Shown in pieces: positions 22,113 through 35,166 of a stretch of 64,000 nucleotides of DNA. A program made the position numbers and the translations under genes. Origin of the DNA: Atherinomorus stipes (Eukaryota > Chordata > Actinopteri > Atheriniformes > Atherinidae); NCBI GenBank assembly GCA_023101725.1, contig JALJCO010008719.1, positions 62,001 through 126,000 of the forward strand. Reading direction: 5' to 3'. Under the pieces are notes generated by a model. It worked only from the letters and a program-made list of their open reading frames with translations. It was not told the DNA's origin and did no database searches. How positions within the stretch are numbered: the first letter of the stretch is position 1; each line of letters opens with the position of its first letter.

Positions 22113-24848
22113 GGAGATGTTTTTTATATTCCTAAATTCATCATGAGATACACAAGAGACAGTATCAGCAGGCTCACTGCTTCCATCACAGTAGATGATG
22201 CTACCATCACATGCTGCAGATAATATTTAGACTCAAGTAGCTGTTGATAAAAATCTGCAGCCAACCTAAACATAAGCTGCTTTACTGACACCCACATCTA
22301 AATATGCGCACACAGTGCACATTTGGACACAAAGAGAATCACTTCTCTTGTCTACCTGTGAGGTACCACAACATCCCAACGCTGGTGTGCAAATGATTAA
22401 TGAGGAAGAGAGCAGGAGGTTGGGAGATGGGTAAACACTGCCTCTGCTGTTCAACTGAAAATACTTGATGATGTATCACAGGAATCCCCTGACATACTAG
22501 TGCGGGGCGTCCAGTGGTACACAGGCACATACTTCTGCCCAGAGACAAATGGAGGGAGGGAGTGAAAAAAGTGTGCAAGTGCAAGTGTGTGTGCATGTGT
22601 AGGTTTCATGTCTGGGCATGCCTGCTCCCAGCCTGCTACTGGAGACATTGGACCCTGGTAACAGAGCTCTCAGGAAAAGATCATCACCATCTAAATACAC
22701 ACCCAGCCACCCACAAAGACATTCACATCCATCTGGTCTTGAACTGGACACGCGGAGGATAACAACAACAAGCTGGCAGTAGCAGTCAATAATAACACGG
22801 ACAAATCTGTCCACATTAGCATAAATGACCAACAAACGGTAAACATCCTGCCTTCAGTGATACTCATCCGGCCTGGATACCTTAAAACCGAATCACACCT
22901 AAACCTTGTCTGTCTCTCCGGTCCATCCCTGTGATACACATGCATAAACATATACGTAAACAGCTGTTCACCATCATTATCCCCTTCATGTATGTCATTC
23001 ACCCCCACAACCCCCACGATGTACCCCATTTCTCTCTTGCCAACACATGTAAACAACCCTCACACTACCCTCCCCCTCGACTTCAGGCATCCCCTCCGCC
23101 AACCCCTACCCTCTCTCTCGGCTTCAGACCCAAACATCTAGGCTACCAAACACACACACTGTTGTATCCTTGCACGAAATCTCACACACTCGACCCTACA
23201 TGCACAAGAACATAAACATCCAGGCAATGCCCCTGCCCCCTCCCCGACTCTGACAGGAATGCGGGGACCAGCTGGTGGTGAAAATAAAAAACGAAGAAGC
23301 ATACCAAAACAGGAAATGCATCAGCAAGGGCCTATCAGAGGATTTTATCAGGCCAGTGGCAGCCCTGCTGAGAACATGGGTGGCGCCGCGTGCTGATTGG
23401 CTGATCAAAGTGGCAGCTGTGTCAAAAGGTCAAGGGGTCACGGGTAATCAAGAAAAGGTTACATGTATGTGCGCTGGGGTTCGTGTGTATGTATGTGCCT
23501 TGCCATGGCTATGTAAATAAGGGGAAACTGGAGGAAATGTGGGAGGAAATGAGGGTGAGGATGGAAGATGCTGTAGTCAGAGATAAAATGAGAATCAATA
23601 AAAAAACAACAAAGAGGAAAGATGGAGAACATATGGAGAAAGAGAGACTGCATAACTCCTGACTCTGGACATGACCATCCATTGCTTCTACATTAAACTG
23701 CCTTTCCAGACTTTTCTGCAGAACACGTGCATGGCTACATCAAGTTTTTATTCTTTTCTGACTAAAAAGAAAATAAAACAATATATTTTCTGTCAAACTA
23801 TATCATAAGAAGGTGATATTACACCAGCTTAAAATGCATAAACATAATTTGATGTAATTTGACAAAGAGTGTGAAAGAAACGAATGCAAGTCTCAACTGA
23901 AGCCATTCAAAGAAAAGGTTTGCGTGTGGGATTCCAAACAGGATGGTTAAGACCCTGCTCTGCTCTCTATAATTCATGCTCTCTCTCCACCAAGCCTCTT
24001 TGGAAACCTACATAGACACACATGTACTGAATCACAGCCATGCACACACACAGCTGCACAAAAATACACACGAAACCTAACTTCAGAGTAGAATTTCCAA
24101 ATCAGGACATGCAAAGACTAATGCAGTGAGGGGCTTTTAGAGACGCTTGATTACCAGGAAAAGCTTCTCTTTTTATTGGCTTCATCACCAACGTGCAGAC
24201 ATACATACATGCACGGACACTAATTTGTGTGTCAGCCCGTTCCTTCCTTCCTATGATTTACACACCTAGCATGATGACAGATGCATGAGTGAAAGTCAGG
24301 CTGCAGTGCAAGATTTCTTTTTCATTATTAGCTCTTATCACATTTCTGCCTTTTTGATCAGACTAATTCTTCTCGCATGAGGAGAAACAAGTTGCCGCCT
24401 GGTTGCTTGTACAGGAGTCTTACAGCCCTTCAGCTGGCCCCATCACCTGTGCCTCCTTCCCTGCAGCACGAGGAACGGAGCAGCTGGGTCCATGCTTGGG
24501 CTTAGCTACTGATCACAACCCAGAATTTGTGTCTCCTCTATGCAACACCCTCCTCAACACCATAGGGTGAAAAACAGCTTCACTCCTAGATAACAACGAT
24601 CACTGACACACACAGCTGAGCTTTTTTCTTTTGTGTTTGCTGGTTTAAAACCAGCTGTAAAACATTAAAAGAAATCTTATGAAACTGTGCACTACCCTAC
24701 AAATCACCGTGTATCAGGAGGTTTTCCGAATAACTTGCCTTATTTGACAACTTGCAATATATATTCAATACATTCTTCTGGTCTACACTGCATTGCTTAA
24801 TATTGCATTATTATGAAATAAATACACAGGTAAAATAGATAAACAATT
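22113..24848. other. Intronic sequence without recognised elements
   Basis: This is the longest stretch in the first half of the window without identifiable transposon ends. It includes a C/A-rich segment at 22960-23200 and several overlapping low-complexity frames. A conserved non-coding element could lie here, but sequence alone does not show it. Confidence 0.4.
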
Positions 24849-25230
24849 ACCGTATTTTTCCGGACTATAAGTCACACTTTTTTCATAGTATGGCTGCTCC
24901 TGCAACTTATAGTCCAGTGCAACTTATATATCAGAATATATACAATTTAACATATTTTTAAGTGTCAAAATCATGCTGACTGACATGACCCAAGGATGCT
25001 TATCCTTCTTAATCATGACATTTATGATCATTTACAGGCATTAACTTTGGAATCGAAGCAATTGGGGAATTTTTGTAGTAACAAACTGGATATAAAAAAC
25101 CCAAAAATCGCCCTATTTTTTTTTTTTTTTCTTAATACATTTTATAGTCCAGTGTGACTCATAAACATGTTCTTTTCCTTTTCATGATGCATTTTTTTGA
25201 CTGATGTAACTTGTGGTCCGGAAAATACTC
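24849..25230. mobile_element. MITE with ACCGTATTTTTCCGGAC ends
   Basis: The left end ACCGTATTTTTCCGGACTAT and the right end GTGGTCCGGAAAATACT are inverted copies, and the internal CAACTTATAGTCCAGTG / TTTATAGTCCAGTGTGAC motifs repeat the same theme. This terminal sequence is a common MITE signature in fish and other vertebrates. No certain TSD was seen. Confidence 0.65.
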
Positions 25231-25546
25231 ATATACAGATATTAACGAAAGAGTTGTTACTTTGATCTGATCCCTGAACATAGTCCTAAAATGCTAAATC
25301 ATTAGCTGGACATTCAACAGCCCACTCGCGCTTTGCTCCGTGTGTGTTTGAATTTGATTTACGAACTACTTTACTTTAGCAGTAAAGTAAATTAAGTAAA
25401 TTACTTTAATTTAACTTACTGCAGTCTGAATATGAATTTAGTAAAAATTTAAGAGTAAAGAATTTTATATAGCAGCTGCAAGTAACAATGGTAAGTATCT
25501 AATATCTGGAAAAATGTTTTTTTCTTTTTTCTTTTTTTTTTCTTGT

Positions 25547-25988
25547 TAGAGATGCACTGATCCAGTTTTTCATAATTCAATTCGATACCGATATCTGAGC
25601 TGAGCACATCGGCCGATACCCAACACCAATCCGATACATTAGAGTGAAGGCATCAGGCTTGACGTAAACATTTAGCCTTGTTAAAAGAAGGTAACAAATT
25701 AACACAGATATGAATGTACTTGTTATAACTTATTAAAAATTAATTGACATTAGCAGCAAAAATAAATATCTAATGTAAAGTGCACTGCAAACAGTTTAAA
25801 ATGTAATATAAAATATACGTCGCAGCTGCCTGAAACCCAATACACAATGGCTGAATTAACTTGTTCAAAAATACAAAAAATAAACAGAAGTAACATGTAA
25901 ATGACTGGATCCGCCTCATCAATCCAATTTCCGATCCAGCTAATTGTTTAAGCAGATATCCGATCCGGGCATCGAATCAGTGCATCTA
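25547..25988. mobile_element. hAT MITE, 8-bp TSD (TTTCTTGT/TTTCTTAT)
   Basis: The left end TAGAGATGCACTGATCCAG pairs with the right end ATCGAATCAGTGCATCTA. The flanks match at 7 of 8 positions. The 442-bp interior has GATACCGATATC-type motifs and no coding capacity. Confidence 0.8.
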
Positions 25989-25996
25989 TTTCTTAT

Positions 25997-28063
25997 ATTG
26001 CAACTTTGATCTTTGATCCAGTCTTTTGTAAAACCAGTAAACATAGTATAATAAAAGCTGGGATGCCATTCTTTTCTTTCACTGCTGTTCACTATAATTG
26101 TCAGGTAGCCATAATGCAATATATATGAATAAAATGCAACCCCTATGGGAACAGAAGTTGCAATTGTGTTTTATTTCAACACTATTCATGCAGCTGGGTA
26201 GTTTATTAAAATAAAAATTCTAGTTATTAATATAGTGCCGTCATTTGTCTGTCCTCAAGTTCTTTTTAAAAGTTTGTATAAGAAATTAAAAACGATTTTC
26301 TGGACAGTTAAATAACTAATTTCTCTACTTATTCTTATTAAGTGTATGATCTGACTTACCTTAAATGTACTGTAAAAATATATTTACGAAATTGCTTAAA
26401 GTAGATGAAGTATAGTTACTATGGTGACTAAAAAGCAGAATTTAACAAGAGAAACTCAGAAGGAAAATCACTCAAGTCATGAATTGAAATGTAAGCTCTC
26501 ACGAGATAAATAATTTGGCCTCAAGTGGAAGGGAAAGAAGAGAGACTGACGGGGAGGGGGCACACAGAAAAATGGCAGACATTAGAAATGTTAATTGTTG
26601 TGATAAGCAAGGGTGAGGCGGCGCGGGGAAGGGAAGGAAGCAAAGCGGCAGACAGGCAAGTCTGAGTGAGGAAAGCCTGTGTTTGCGTGACAAGGTGAAA
26701 AGGGAAAGGGAAGAGGGAGGGAGGGAGAGCAAGAGCAATCGTGATCCAAATAGTTGAAAATAATAAAATTCCACACAGATAAGCAAGATTTCCCGCTCAG
26801 CCCTGATTCAGCACCTCCAGCTTCACGTCCAGCGGCCAACAGGAACAGGAGTGGAGGAGCGTGATGGGGGGGTCACGCTCCCCATCATGCACCCCTCTGC
26901 ATCACCACTCGGAGCCAGCCTAGCGAGATACCCAGTCACACACATACACAACCCCTGCATGTCTATTGTTAGGCAACAAGGAGTCAATAACAGATCAGAG
27001 ATGAAGGGAGGCCAGTGGAAGAAGCTATGAAGCAAAACGTTGCCATCTAGTGTCAGTCAAACAGAGAGAGAGCCAGACTTGGCTTCCCTCTCGTAATCAC
27101 TTGCAAACAGCTGTCGTCCCCCCCCCCCCCCCCCCCCCCCCCCTCCCCCAGCCCCCCTTTCCCCTTTTCAGCTGTGTCACAACTCCTCCATGTTTGCCAC
27201 TCAGCCTCTAACATTGCTTGTTTGTCTCCGTTTCTCCTCTCCTGTTCTTCTTCGCAACAAGTGAAACCATCCCTGTGGACTGAGTGGGGGTGGAAGGCTA
27301 CAGAGAGAAACATGGGAAATGAGCAAATTGAATGAAGCTACTACTTATTTTACACATGTTGGCCCAACCCTATATCTTGTTTTGTTCTGTGGTTGTTGGG
27401 CCAGGACATTGCTTCGGGGCAGAGCGAGTGCGACTCGTGCATCTGGTCTGCTGTACTGCAGATCGGGGCCCCGGGAGAAACCTCGACACCTTGATAATTA
27501 CCTCCATAAAATTGAGCCAGCAGGCAGCAGCAGAGACATTACTGGCAACGTGAGTTGGTTATAAGTGAGAAACACCTCATTTTTTTTTTAAATAGAACTA
27601 GATTATCAGAATAATGACATCACTAATTTACATAAACAATCCAGCGTCTCATTTTATGAATGGTCAATGTCGTGATGATGCATTGGACCGTCTGTGTGTC
27701 TGCTGTCCTCTTTGCTGAAGAGTTTTCTGTTATTTAGTAACACTTTTTTTCTGCAGACCCTCCTTTGCTTGTATGAAGGGAGTTTTTGTCTACAAAAGTT
27801 TGCTGAAAATTGCCCAATCACATAAAAAGATGTAAAAAGGATGAATGTTATAAGGATACTAAGAAGACTCCAGATGCTGATGGATGCTTAATTTACAACT
27901 TCTTCTATGCCTGATGGCTAGCAACAAGTACATACAGTAGAAGGGGTGTCACAGACCTTTAAACTGTGCCGAGTTGAACCATGTGAATCCAAAATGAACA
28001 GGTTTTTTAAACATTTTCGTGGTTCCCAACCTGGGGTCCCTAAAGCTTTGACTATTTAAAGCC
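25997..28063. other. Intronic sequence with a poly-C tract
   Basis: No gene was recognised. Serine/leucine-rich minus frames at 26499-26839 are low-complexity. GGTTCCCAACCTGGGGTCC at 28021-28039 resembles an internal or terminal piece of a common hAT family but has no partner. A 26-base C run is listed separately. Confidence 0.4.
27118..27143. repeat. Poly-C tract (26 C)
   Basis: An uninterrupted run of 26 C residues is followed by TCCCCCAGCCCCCC. On the minus strand this is a G tract with potential to form G-quadruplex. Its length in the assembly may be unreliable. Confidence 0.9.
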
Positions 28064-28066
28064 AGT

Positions 28067-29360
28067 GGCCCTCATTTATCAAACGATCGTAGAAATGGTC
28101 GCACATCTGATCGTAAAAATGGTCGTACGATTGGACCCACGTGTGATTTATTAAAACGTTCGTATCGGTCCAATCTCGTCGTACGAACAAAAGAGTCTTG
28201 ATAAATTCCACTGCTGAAATCCATCGTCATTTAAATGTCACGCCCACGGTTACGCCCTTAAACATGCATAATGATGAGGCTTCACCCAGCGAGGTTGAAC
28301 CGTGGAGAGGAGAGATTCTGCCAAAAAAGAAACTTTTGGGGGGATCAAGACAGAATTCCTCATTTGTGAGGGAAAGATTAAAGAGGTGTTTGGCAGCTTA
28401 AAAACCGGAGTCAGACGTGCACAAAAACGCTGCGCGGAAGAGGATCAGTCAGCCTCACCGGTGTGAACGACTCCGGCTGAGATATTAATAAAAGTCTCAA
28501 TCAAGGCCTGGCTGATATGGTTTATTTGTTTTATTAGTTATGAAATTTAACAATAGCCCACATCCGATGGCAACGTCACAATTCTTTAGTCAATGGGTCA
28601 AGAAAAAGTGGTCCAATATTAAACTTACCACCACCAAAAGAGTTTTCACCGGCACTGCCCCCCCCCCCCTCCATGCGCTCTAACAGGTGACAGGTGGATC
28701 TTTTTCTCTGACTGCGTATCAAAACTCTCCAGCAGTCCGAGCGATGTGCAGCACTGCACAGGACAGGAGTGTTGTAGATTTTCTCAGAGTCTAAAGCAGC
28801 GTTTCATCCCGCCGGGTCCGAGTCGGACCGTCCGGCACCCACCTGCCTTCCTGCAGCCCGAAGCAGCGCTCCACCTGGGCACCTGCGCGTGTGCGTACTG
28901 ATGCCTACCTCCGCTCCTATGTGGCAGTTTTACCAGCAGGGTGAGGAGATGCACGTAGAGTGCAAAGCACTTGTCTCCTAGAATTATATGTTAATGATTT
29001 TAATAATTTGTTGAGATAAATGGAGGAATTAAATTCAGTCACAGCTATTTTTGCAATTTTGGGAATACTTTCCACATCCCCTTTTTCCTTTTTCTTTTTC
29101 TTTTTCAAATGGGTTCATTCTTTGTGCTGATATGTGAATACTTATGATTAAATGACAGTTTGCGGTTTGGTTAATAAATATTTTCATGTTCTGCTGCGCT
29201 ACAAACCCTCACTGACTCAAACTTGCGTACACGAACTCAGAGCTGTCGTGAGATTTGATCGTATCCTACGATCACGTTCAAATTGATAAATGCCGAGTCT
29301 TGCGTGGAAATGGTCGTACGCACAGATTTTCGTCTTACGATCGTTTGATAAATGAGGGCC
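28067..29360. mobile_element. 1.3-kb TIR element, GGCCCTCATTTATC ends, AGT TSD
   Basis: The left end GGCCCTCATTTATCAAACGA and the right end TCGTTTGATAAATGAGGGCC are perfect inverted repeats over 20 bp. Subterminal GGTCGTACGA / GGTCGTACGC motifs are also inverted. AGT flanks both sides (28064-28066 and 29361-29363). A 3-bp TSD with GGC/GGG ends suggests PIF/Harbinger. Only short open frames are present, so it appears nonautonomous. Confidence 0.75.
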
Positions 29361-29363
29361 AGT

Positions 29364-30945
29364 GTGATTAAAATGCCTACACAGGGATGAGTTGAGGTAT
29401 TTCAGCTGAAGTTTTTTTTTTTTATCTCATCATTTTGGTTTAGTTACATGATTGTTTTTATTAAAGCAGAACTCAGTAACTTCAGCTCGGGGCTCCCCCT
29501 AGTGGCGTCCTTTCACTGTCGTGTTCAACCCCCCTTACACCCCCACAGCACACAGATGGCTTCTCTACCTGTCTTTCTTCTATTTTGATGCCTGGATATA
29601 TTTCTAAGCTTTTTCTAGCTTGTTGATGCTACTTTGCTGCGTTGGTAGCAGCACAGCATCTCCCTCTGCTCAAAACAAAGTCCTGTATTTTCTGAAACGG
29701 GACGTTTTACCTGCAATTTGCGGGTAAATATGCCGTGGATTATATTTTTCACTGGTGTTGGCGAGTAGCAGATAAGAATACAAACTTTTATTTATTTTTT
29801 GTTTATTGTTTATTTTTTATTTATTATTTATTTCCCCTTTAAAGGACAATAAAGAAATCAGTGAGAAAGCATCATCTGTGGTGAGAACCTAGCAAAAGAA
29901 GCAAGCATGGTTTTCAGCGAAGGGTTTCACAGCGTCTTGGTAGTTGCATGAAGGGGAATAGAATATAGAATATAAGTAAAGTTGCTTCAGACTGTTGTAA
30001 GGAATTTGCCTGAAAATCAACAGGTAACGCGCATAAACAAATATGGCTAATAATAACACAATAAAACACAATGGCTGACTTTCTTATCCAGTCTCTAAGA
30101 TTCTGTCTTCAACACTTTGGATTCATCTGCTATCTTACCACCAGGTGAAACAGGAAAAGCAACAGAAAAATACCTCAATTTTATTTATGTAGCATTTTTC
30201 CAGAATAAATGTCTCAAAATACTTCACAATAATAAAACTAACAAACATACAATGAATGAATCAAAAACAATGAAGCAGAGTAAATTAAGATAGATTTTTT
30301 TTTTAAATCATAAAAAGGGCAGTTAAAATACATACGTTTTTTTATTCATTATTAAGTGCCTATAAGTCACAACACTGATGCAAAATATAGCGTCATCATT
30401 ATAATAAAGATTTCACATCATAATCAAATTACCTCTGAGAGTAGTATCTCATTTTGGCAGTTTAAATATATGTAAAGAATGCATTCATTCTGGATTGGAC
30501 TCTTTGGGAAAGTCGCAGCCCTACAACATAGTAGTACACGTAGTACTTGTTCATTCTACGTAAAGTATTTTCTGCGAAAATCAAGGAGTTTTGCAGCAGA
30601 TAATGTCTTCTATGGTGGCTGCCCGATCTCCGCCATTATAATTGGATGCACACCGAAGGGCGACTCAACGCAATATCTTCCAAAGGACTCAAAGTGATGC
30701 AGAAACTTTACCGGTGAGTAAATGCACGTATATACTCCTAGAAATAAGGTCCAGGTTGAAAAAAAAGAAGGTCATCCTTTAAAGTATTTCAAATGTTTAA
30801 GTCTCTGAAGTTTTCACACATTATCAATGATGTAAGAAGGTAACTGTGACTGCTAATTTAAGGCCACGTCTATACTAGGGCATGTAAGTGCTTCAATGCA
30901 TAAATATTTAGCAAACACCCCATCTCGGCCACACTAGCCTATCGT
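29364..30945. other. Intronic sequence with degraded repeats
   Basis: The AGAACTCAGTAACTTC…GGGGCTCCCCCTAGTGG motif near 29465-29505 and the GGTCCAGGTTGAAAAAA…CCTTTAAAG motif near 30749-30785 both look like ends of TTAA-type repeats, but they could not be paired. T-rich runs occur at 29410-29420 and 29788-29830. No gene was recognised. Confidence 0.4.
30173..30235 (-). repeat. LINE 3' tail fragment (minus orientation)
   Basis: On the minus strand it reads GTGAAGTATTTTGAGACATT then GCTACATAAATAAAATTGA, the 3' end typical of L2-related LINEs and their SINEs. It is truncated to about 60 bp. Confidence 0.5.
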
Positions 30946-30949
30946 TTAA

Positions 30950-31426
30950 AGGGACTAGAGGCAGGATTTTTTTTTTAAAAAACAAACATGCATGACCATT
31001 TTTTTAACACTAATGGGGTAATGAAGTGCTAAATACCAAAAAGAACGTTTCCACCCACGTTTCTCTCCGTTGCCTTGAACAGGCTGTGTGCTGCAAAATG
31101 CGCTGCAATTCAGAGGCCGAATTTCCCGCGCTGCCCTGCGGACCTGACGTCAAATGACGCTGCATCCGTTTTGATACAGGAAGAAGACGGTCGCGGTAAA
31201 TTCAAACACTGTAAGCGATAGTTATGGATTCTTCTGCTGTCAGCAAACGATCCAGATCAACTGAAAGACACTAAAAAGTGTAACTATAAAGTAAAAAGCA
31301 TAGTAAACAACATTTTTGCTTCAGTTTGTGCACGCTCCCGTGATGGCTTGGCTCATGGCTGCAGTTACTTGAAGCGCCAGTCGCAGCAGTCGCGAGTTTC
31401 ATTTCTTAATCTTGCCTCTTGTCCCT
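30950..31426 (+). mobile_element. TTAA-flanked element, family A copy 2 (477 bp)
   Basis: The element is flanked by TTAA (30946-30949 and 31427-31430), with ends AGGGACTAGAGGCAGG…CTTGCCTCTTGTCCCT. It lacks the internal duplication seen in the copy at 19027 and is probably closest to the ancestral form. Confidence 0.82.
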
Positions 31427-31688
31427 TTAAGGTTCCCCTCCCTGGATATCTTTTTACATGGGTAAGTGTGCCATCTAATGCTTGAATGTCCGGTTCTTGG
31501 ATTGGTGTAGACTCGTTAGGTGATTAAGAACAGAGTTCGGAAAGGAAGTGATGTCATAAAGAACACGCCGCCCCACTATCAGCTCATCAACCAGTGACCA
31601 CTCAGAGGGAAACAATAGCAAGATGGAGGCAAATGATCAAATGTGTCTTTGCTGCTGTTTATTTTACATCACACAATACCTTCAAGGA

Positions 31689-31780
31689 TCTAGAGGCAAG
31701 ATTAAGAAATGACACTCGCGAGTGACGTGACTGGCACTGTGGGTAACTGCAGCCACTAGCTAAGCCGGCTGGGTCGGACG
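31689..31780 (-). mobile_element. TTAA family A fragment
   Basis: TCTAGAGGCAAGATTAAGAA followed by a GTAACTGCAGCCACTAGCTAAGCC block matches the CTTGCCTC end of family A in inverted orientation. The outer AAAGGGA end is degraded and the rest is missing. Confidence 0.65.
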
Positions 31781-32191
31781 GGTCGTAAGTATGCATACAT
31801 CGTCGTATGTGTGTGGACAGGTATAAGGTTAGGTGGGATTTACCCTGTATAACCTTAGCCGTGTTACTGTAGTAACCCAAGACTCATCTACAGGACTCCA
31901 TCTACAACTGCTTATGTCATTTTGTTGAAATATAACTGCACGATTGTAGATACCATCTCTAAAATCTTTGTTAACTTTATTTGGTTACTATAGACTGTGC
32001 TGCAATCCATTTTGTAAGGGGTTGCTTTGCCAGGTAGACTGTTTCTGAACACATGGTCCAGTGTTGACACAGCTGACTTATAGTGCTTGAATTATCCGAT
32101 GTAGAACCACAAACCTTCAATGTGCTTTGTGTTGAAATGATTTTCATTGATTAAATGTGTGATATTTTTTTTTTCCCCTTGATTAACTTAA

Positions 32192-33016
32192 AGGGACTTG
32201 AGGCAAGATTAAGAAATGAAACTTGCGACTGGCGCTTCAGGTAACTGCAGCCACGAGCCAAGCCATCACGGGAGCGTGCACACACTGAAGCTATAATGTT
32301 GTTTACTATGCTTTTTCTTCGTAGTTACACTTTTTAGTGTCTTTCAGTTGATCTGGATCGTTTGCTGACAGCAGAAGAATCCATAACTATCGCTTACAGT
32401 GTTTGAATTTACCGCGACCATCTTCTTCCTGTATCAAAACTGTCGGGGATGCGGATGCAGCGTCATTTGACGTCACATCCGCAGGGCAGCGCGGGAAATT
32501 CGCACACCGAGGTGCAGTACTTCCTTAGTACTGCACCTTTGTTTCCTTAATCTACCCTTGTAATCGATCGATTAATTGATTAATCGGATAAGCTCTATGT
32601 TTTTAAAGATGTGACTGAGATGCAGTGGAGTAATAATGAGTCCAAATAGGCTGTATGCACAGCTCCAGTACTTCCTAAACTTAATACTGCACCTTTGTTT
32701 CCTGTCTTACATGACTGGATGAACTGATTAATCCAGGTGTGTCTCGTCTCAGCAAATGGTCAGACACACCTGGATTCATCAGTTCATCCAATCTTGAAAG
32801 ACGAAACAAAGGTGCAGTACTAAGTTCAGGAAGTACTGGAACTGTGCATAAAGTCCATTGCAGCGCATTTTGCAGCACACAGCCTGTTCAAGGCAACGGA
32901 GAGAGACGTGGGTGGGCTCATTTCTTTTTGGTATTTAGCGCTTCATCACCCATTAGCATGAAAAAAATGGACATGCATGTTTGTTTGTTTTTTTTTAATT
33001 CCTGCCTCTAGACCCT
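32192..33016 (-). mobile_element. TTAA-flanked element, family A copy 3, with nested hairpin
   Basis: The element is flanked by TTAA (32188-32191 and 33017-33020) and lies in the opposite orientation to the other two complete copies: AGGGACTTGAGGCAAGATTA at the left and CCTGCCTCTAGACCCT at the right. About 350 bp of extra sequence (roughly 32511-32858) is inserted between the ATTCGCACACCGA and TTGCAGCGCATTTTGC blocks that are adjacent in the other copies. This explains its 825-bp length. Confidence 0.8.
32655..32849. repeat. Near-perfect hairpin nested in family A copy 3
   Basis: The left arm runs ATGCACAGCTCCAGTACTTC onward and the right arm ends GGAAGTACTGGAACTGTGCA. The arms remain complementary through the GTACTGCACCTTTGTTTC and GATGAACTGATTAATCCAGG blocks. 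A short loop (about 13 bases near 32745-32757) separates arms of about 90 bp. It is probably a palindromic MITE. Confidence 0.75.
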
Positions 33017-33203
33017 TTAAATCAATCACCAAGTAATTTTGACAGTCTTCCATTTTGACAGCTGTCCAGACTTTGACAGTCTGGACGGCTGGACCTCTCA
33101 CTTTACTGGTGAGCAGAATGGAAACAAGCACCGGATAAAGATCTGAGCTTCTGGCTTTCACAACCCAGGTCATCCTCACCATCTTGATTTAAATCTCAGT
33201 ATA

Positions 33204-33536
33204 TAGATACACGCCGCAAAATTGGATACGCCCCCAAATACATCACATCCATTCCGGATGTGGGGGAAAGGAGTGAGACTCTGCCATTGAAACCCATGTT
33301 AAACCGGCGTTTTTCACAGACCATTATCTACGACCAACTGGAATATTTGGACAAAACACCACCACCCAAGAACGACTGAAAGCCTGCAGACAAACATATT
33401 TTTGATGCTGACTGGTATCCTCTTAATTTCAGCTAATTTGAGTGGGTTTCAATGGCAGAGTCGCGCTCATTTCCCCCCACATCCGTTATGGATGTGACGT
33501 ATTTGGGGGCGTATCCAATTTTGCAGTGTGTATCTA
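33204..33536. mobile_element. TA-flanked MITE with ~95-bp TIRs (Tc1/mariner-like)
   Basis: The left end TAGATACACGCCGCAAAATT and the right end TTTTGCAGTGTGTATCTA are inverted copies. Complementarity continues through GGATACGCCCCCAAATAC and the TGCCATTGAAACCCA block. TA flanks both sides (33202-33203 and 33537-33538). The element is 333 bp and has no coding capacity. Confidence 0.8.
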
Positions 33537-33539
33537 TAC

Positions 33540-35158
33540 TCATCATGTATTCTTTATTAATTTTTTTTTTTTAAGTCGTTTATTCATTATAGTCATTTCT
33601 CCTCTTTAATTAAACCAACTGCTGTTGTATTAAACATCATTGGAAAACCTGATTAATCACCTTTACTAAGTTTACCACCTTGACTAGTCCCCTTTTTTTT
33701 TTTAAACAAAGTTGAACTTGTAAGGATTGTGCATTCATGAAATGAGTAACACTGTTAAATCTGTGGCTAGCGCCCTGGAAAAATGTGCCAAAATCCCCTA
33801 TAATGTTGTCCTGTTGGTATTCACTCTTGCAGCCAGGGGTGTGCCAAGTTGTTGTGGCTTGTATGGATCTTCCACCCGCTACTGAGGTCCCTGACAGTGC
33901 AAAATACTTGGGGTAAAAATAGTCAATATGTGTTGTTTTTTTCCCTTAATTACTGTGGTAGAGTGCAATCATTTAATCCACAAATAAACACAAAACAAGA
34001 GCAAACACCAACCGGAGATTTTGCAGGGGATTTTGAGACATTTTTGAAGGGCACTTGCCACATGTTAACTGTGTTGTTCATTCCACAGAAGCATGATTCT
34101 TACAAGTTATGCATCATTATAAAAGGGGACTATTCACGCTTTCCATTGATGTATCATACAATATCAACTTATAGTCCTAAATTTCTCCACTTTTTGTACA
34201 AATATTGTGTTGCTCTTCAACATCAATGTGATGAACTCCATGAAGGACGATGGAGGTTGGTAACTTGGCATCAGACCATGTAAAAAGCACAAGTCATTGC
34301 GGGACAATAAGCCAGCAGAGTACAATGCAGGAATCTTTGTGGTTTCTTGCTGTTTACAGTTAAGTTGTTCAGATTTAAGAAATGACAGAGAAAATGAAAA
34401 ACACTTACTATGTTATCAAATCCTGTAACTGTTCTCATGTTTCACATCTATAATTTAAAAAAAAAAAAGAAAATAGGTTTTTTTTTATATACATAGATTA
34501 AAAAAAAACAAAAAACAAAAAAACAACAGAAGTTATTTTGATGACCTAAAAAGAAGTGTCCAGGGCATGAATCATTATTGCAAACTGAAATGAAAATAGA
34601 CGGTGAGCTCTAGGAGAGAGCACCACTCCACCTGTAGAACCATTAAAGTGACTTGACTAGAGAACACAGCGGGTTGCAGCTCCATCTCTAGATATAGCTA
34701 CAACCTCAGGCATTAGATGAATTATGACAATAGCAACTGGACATCCATGCATCCAATAGCATCCATGCTTACAAGTAAACACGACTTCTGGCAGCAATTC
34801 AAAACAGAGCAGAAATAAAGGCAACAACGGAGTAAATGCTAAATAAAATGCTAAAATATGCATGGCATGAAGCCAACTCTTGGTATACTGAAGAAGGCTT
34901 AATCTTCAACATGAGCGTCACCCACTCCAGCTGTCATCTTCCAGTATGGGACTTTTGGTATCTTTACTTTTTATATATCATTTAGTCATGTTGGCATCAA
35001 AAGATGGAAATAAATCATACTTAAAGGCCCATAAAAAGTGATCAATGATTTTACATATTTATACTGTAGTGAAATTAATAATTGATTTAACAAAAACTTA
35101 TAATCCTCCCATCCTTAATGATTAAAAATGCACGCCTGCACATGCTTGTGAAATCCAC
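33540..35158. other. Intronic sequence, no gene recognised
   Basis: T-rich and A-rich runs occur near 33560, 33690 and 34455-34520. A 144-codon plus frame at 33849-34283 has no recognisable domain. Confidence 0.4.
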
Positions 35159-35166
35159 CTAATAAT

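Noticed and set aside
33849..34283. 144-codon plus-strand open frame
   Set aside because: No domain, no splice context, AT-rich intron; treated as chance.
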